DNA from: Verrucomicrobiota bacterium
GTDB taxonomy: Bacteria > Verrucomicrobiota > Verrucomicrobiia > Limisphaerales > Fontisphaeraceae
Length of the DNA stretch: 35,341 nucleotides
Reading direction: 5' to 3'
Assembly (NCBI GenBank): GCA_037139415.1
Contig: JBAXGN010000070.1
Location: 1 to 35,341, forward strand
In this document: one piece after another, positions 33,845 through 35,341 of the stretch
How the letters are laid out: each line of letters opens with the position of its first letter
How positions within the stretch are numbered: position 1 is the stretch's first letter
Notes under the pieces: generated by a model
Told to the model about the DNA's origin: nothing
Seen by the model: the letters and a program-made list of their open reading frames with translations, nothing else
Databases searched by the model: none
Position numbers and translations under genes: made by a program

Positions 33845-33873
33845 AATGCGGAGTGCGGAATGCGGAATGGAAT
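33842..33873 (+). repeat. TGCGGA array beginning at the GH106 stop codon
   Basis: TGAAATGCGGAGTGCGGAA, then TGCGGAATGGA. The pattern and orientation relative to the upstream gene match the array after vapC (25019-25048 on the minus strand). GGAGTGCGG (33850-33858) pairs with CCGCACTCC (33954-33962) in the neighbouring repeat. Confidence 0.7.
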
Positions 33874-33906
33874 ATTCGGGCGGTAAATCACGGCTGGACG
33901 GTTGAA

Positions 33907-33966
33907 ATCCAAAGCGGTGTCGCCTGCCGCCCCTATTCCCCCGGCAGTTGCCACCGCACTCCAAAA
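33907..33966. repeat. Dispersed repeat, second copy
   Basis: ATCCAAAGCGGTGTCGC ... TTGCCACCGCACTCCAAAA matches the two ends of the repeat at 2-55, each with a single change, while the middle differs. It follows the TGCGGA array with about 30 bp between them. Confidence 0.65.
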
Positions 33967-33984
33967 TTTCCGGCGTCCCAATCG

Positions 33985-34218
33985 CCGCAGCCGCTTTCAG
34001 GGCTGCTGGGTTTGGGTTTCAATCCCGAATGGGATTGGCAGAATGTAGCCGCTGCCCTGAACAACCTCAGCGCGGCCCTCCTTGCCAACAGCAGCGCCAA
34101 CAGCAACGGCGTGGCCACGATGGACTGGACGTTGAGCGATCCCCCGACCGCCTGGGAATTGGGCACCATGTTCAACACCATCAACGCCCTGATCCTGGCC
34201 CTGCGCCGCCCGGCGTAA
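33985..34218 (+). pseudogene. Coding remnant ending at a terminator
   Basis: The frame ending TAA at 34218 reads like real protein (FNPEWDWQNVAAALNNLSAA, then VATMDWTLSDPPTAWELG and TMFNTINALILALRRPA). Upstream it has no in-frame ATG before running into the repeat block at 33842-33966. TTG or CTG starts near 34000 are possible. It is probably the 3' part of a gene whose beginning was replaced by repeat DNA, or a short gene with a weak start. No family recognised. Confidence 0.4.

Positions 34219-35341
<1,123 letters not shown>

Overview
The window most resembles a Verrucomicrobiota genome of the Pedosphaera/Limisphaerales type, probably environmental. This is an inference from gene content. 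It carries a PQQ-propeller protein, two very large secreted Ig-rich proteins, a GH106-type rhamnosidase, a lone recA and many decaying intergenic repeats. No rRNA or other decisive marker is present.

Layout. 1-4937: a PQQ-like beta-propeller protein (minus) diverges from an exported protein with SIS-like domains (plus). 4967-14701: two giant secreted proteins (1798 and 1401 aa, minus) share a three-part C-terminal module; the first also has a metalloprotease-like HExxH motif. 14936-18231 (minus): a hybrid sensor kinase, a stand-alone response regulator and a small lipoprotein. 18524-20617 (plus): an exported sialidase-like propeller protein. 20618-21511: repeats and hairpins. 21512-23765 (plus): recA, then a URO-D/MtaA-like corrinoid-type protein. 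23759-26252: a toxin-antitoxin zone with a complete VapBC pair, a second VapB and a 12-codon VapC relic, embedded in repeats. 26253-26573: an inverted-repeat element next to tRNA-Arg(TCG). 26691-28607 (plus): a UbiD-family decarboxylase and a cupin. 28626-28883 (minus): a small unknown protein. 29045-33844 (plus): an L-arabinose/fucose isomerase-like protein and a GH106 glycosidase. 33845-34280: repeat DNA, a coding remnant and a clear terminator. 34336-end (plus): a DNA methyltransferase cut by the window edge.

The genes suggest polysaccharide use (GH106, isomerase-like protein, sialidase-like protein, Ig-rich secreted proteins), sensing (hybrid kinase and receiver), housekeeping (recA, tRNA, UbiD) and defence or stability modules (VapBC, methyltransferase).

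The most notable observations are: (1) both vapB genes share a promoter whose -10 box ends exactly 6 nt before the ATG, which predicts leaderless mRNA; (2) a vapC relic contains the stop codon of the neighbouring URO-D gene; (3) a repeat of the form TGA(A)ATGCGGA supplies the stop codons of two unrelated genes; (4) the twin giant proteins share an unrecognised C-terminal module; (5) the methyltransferase has an AT-richer central recognition region.
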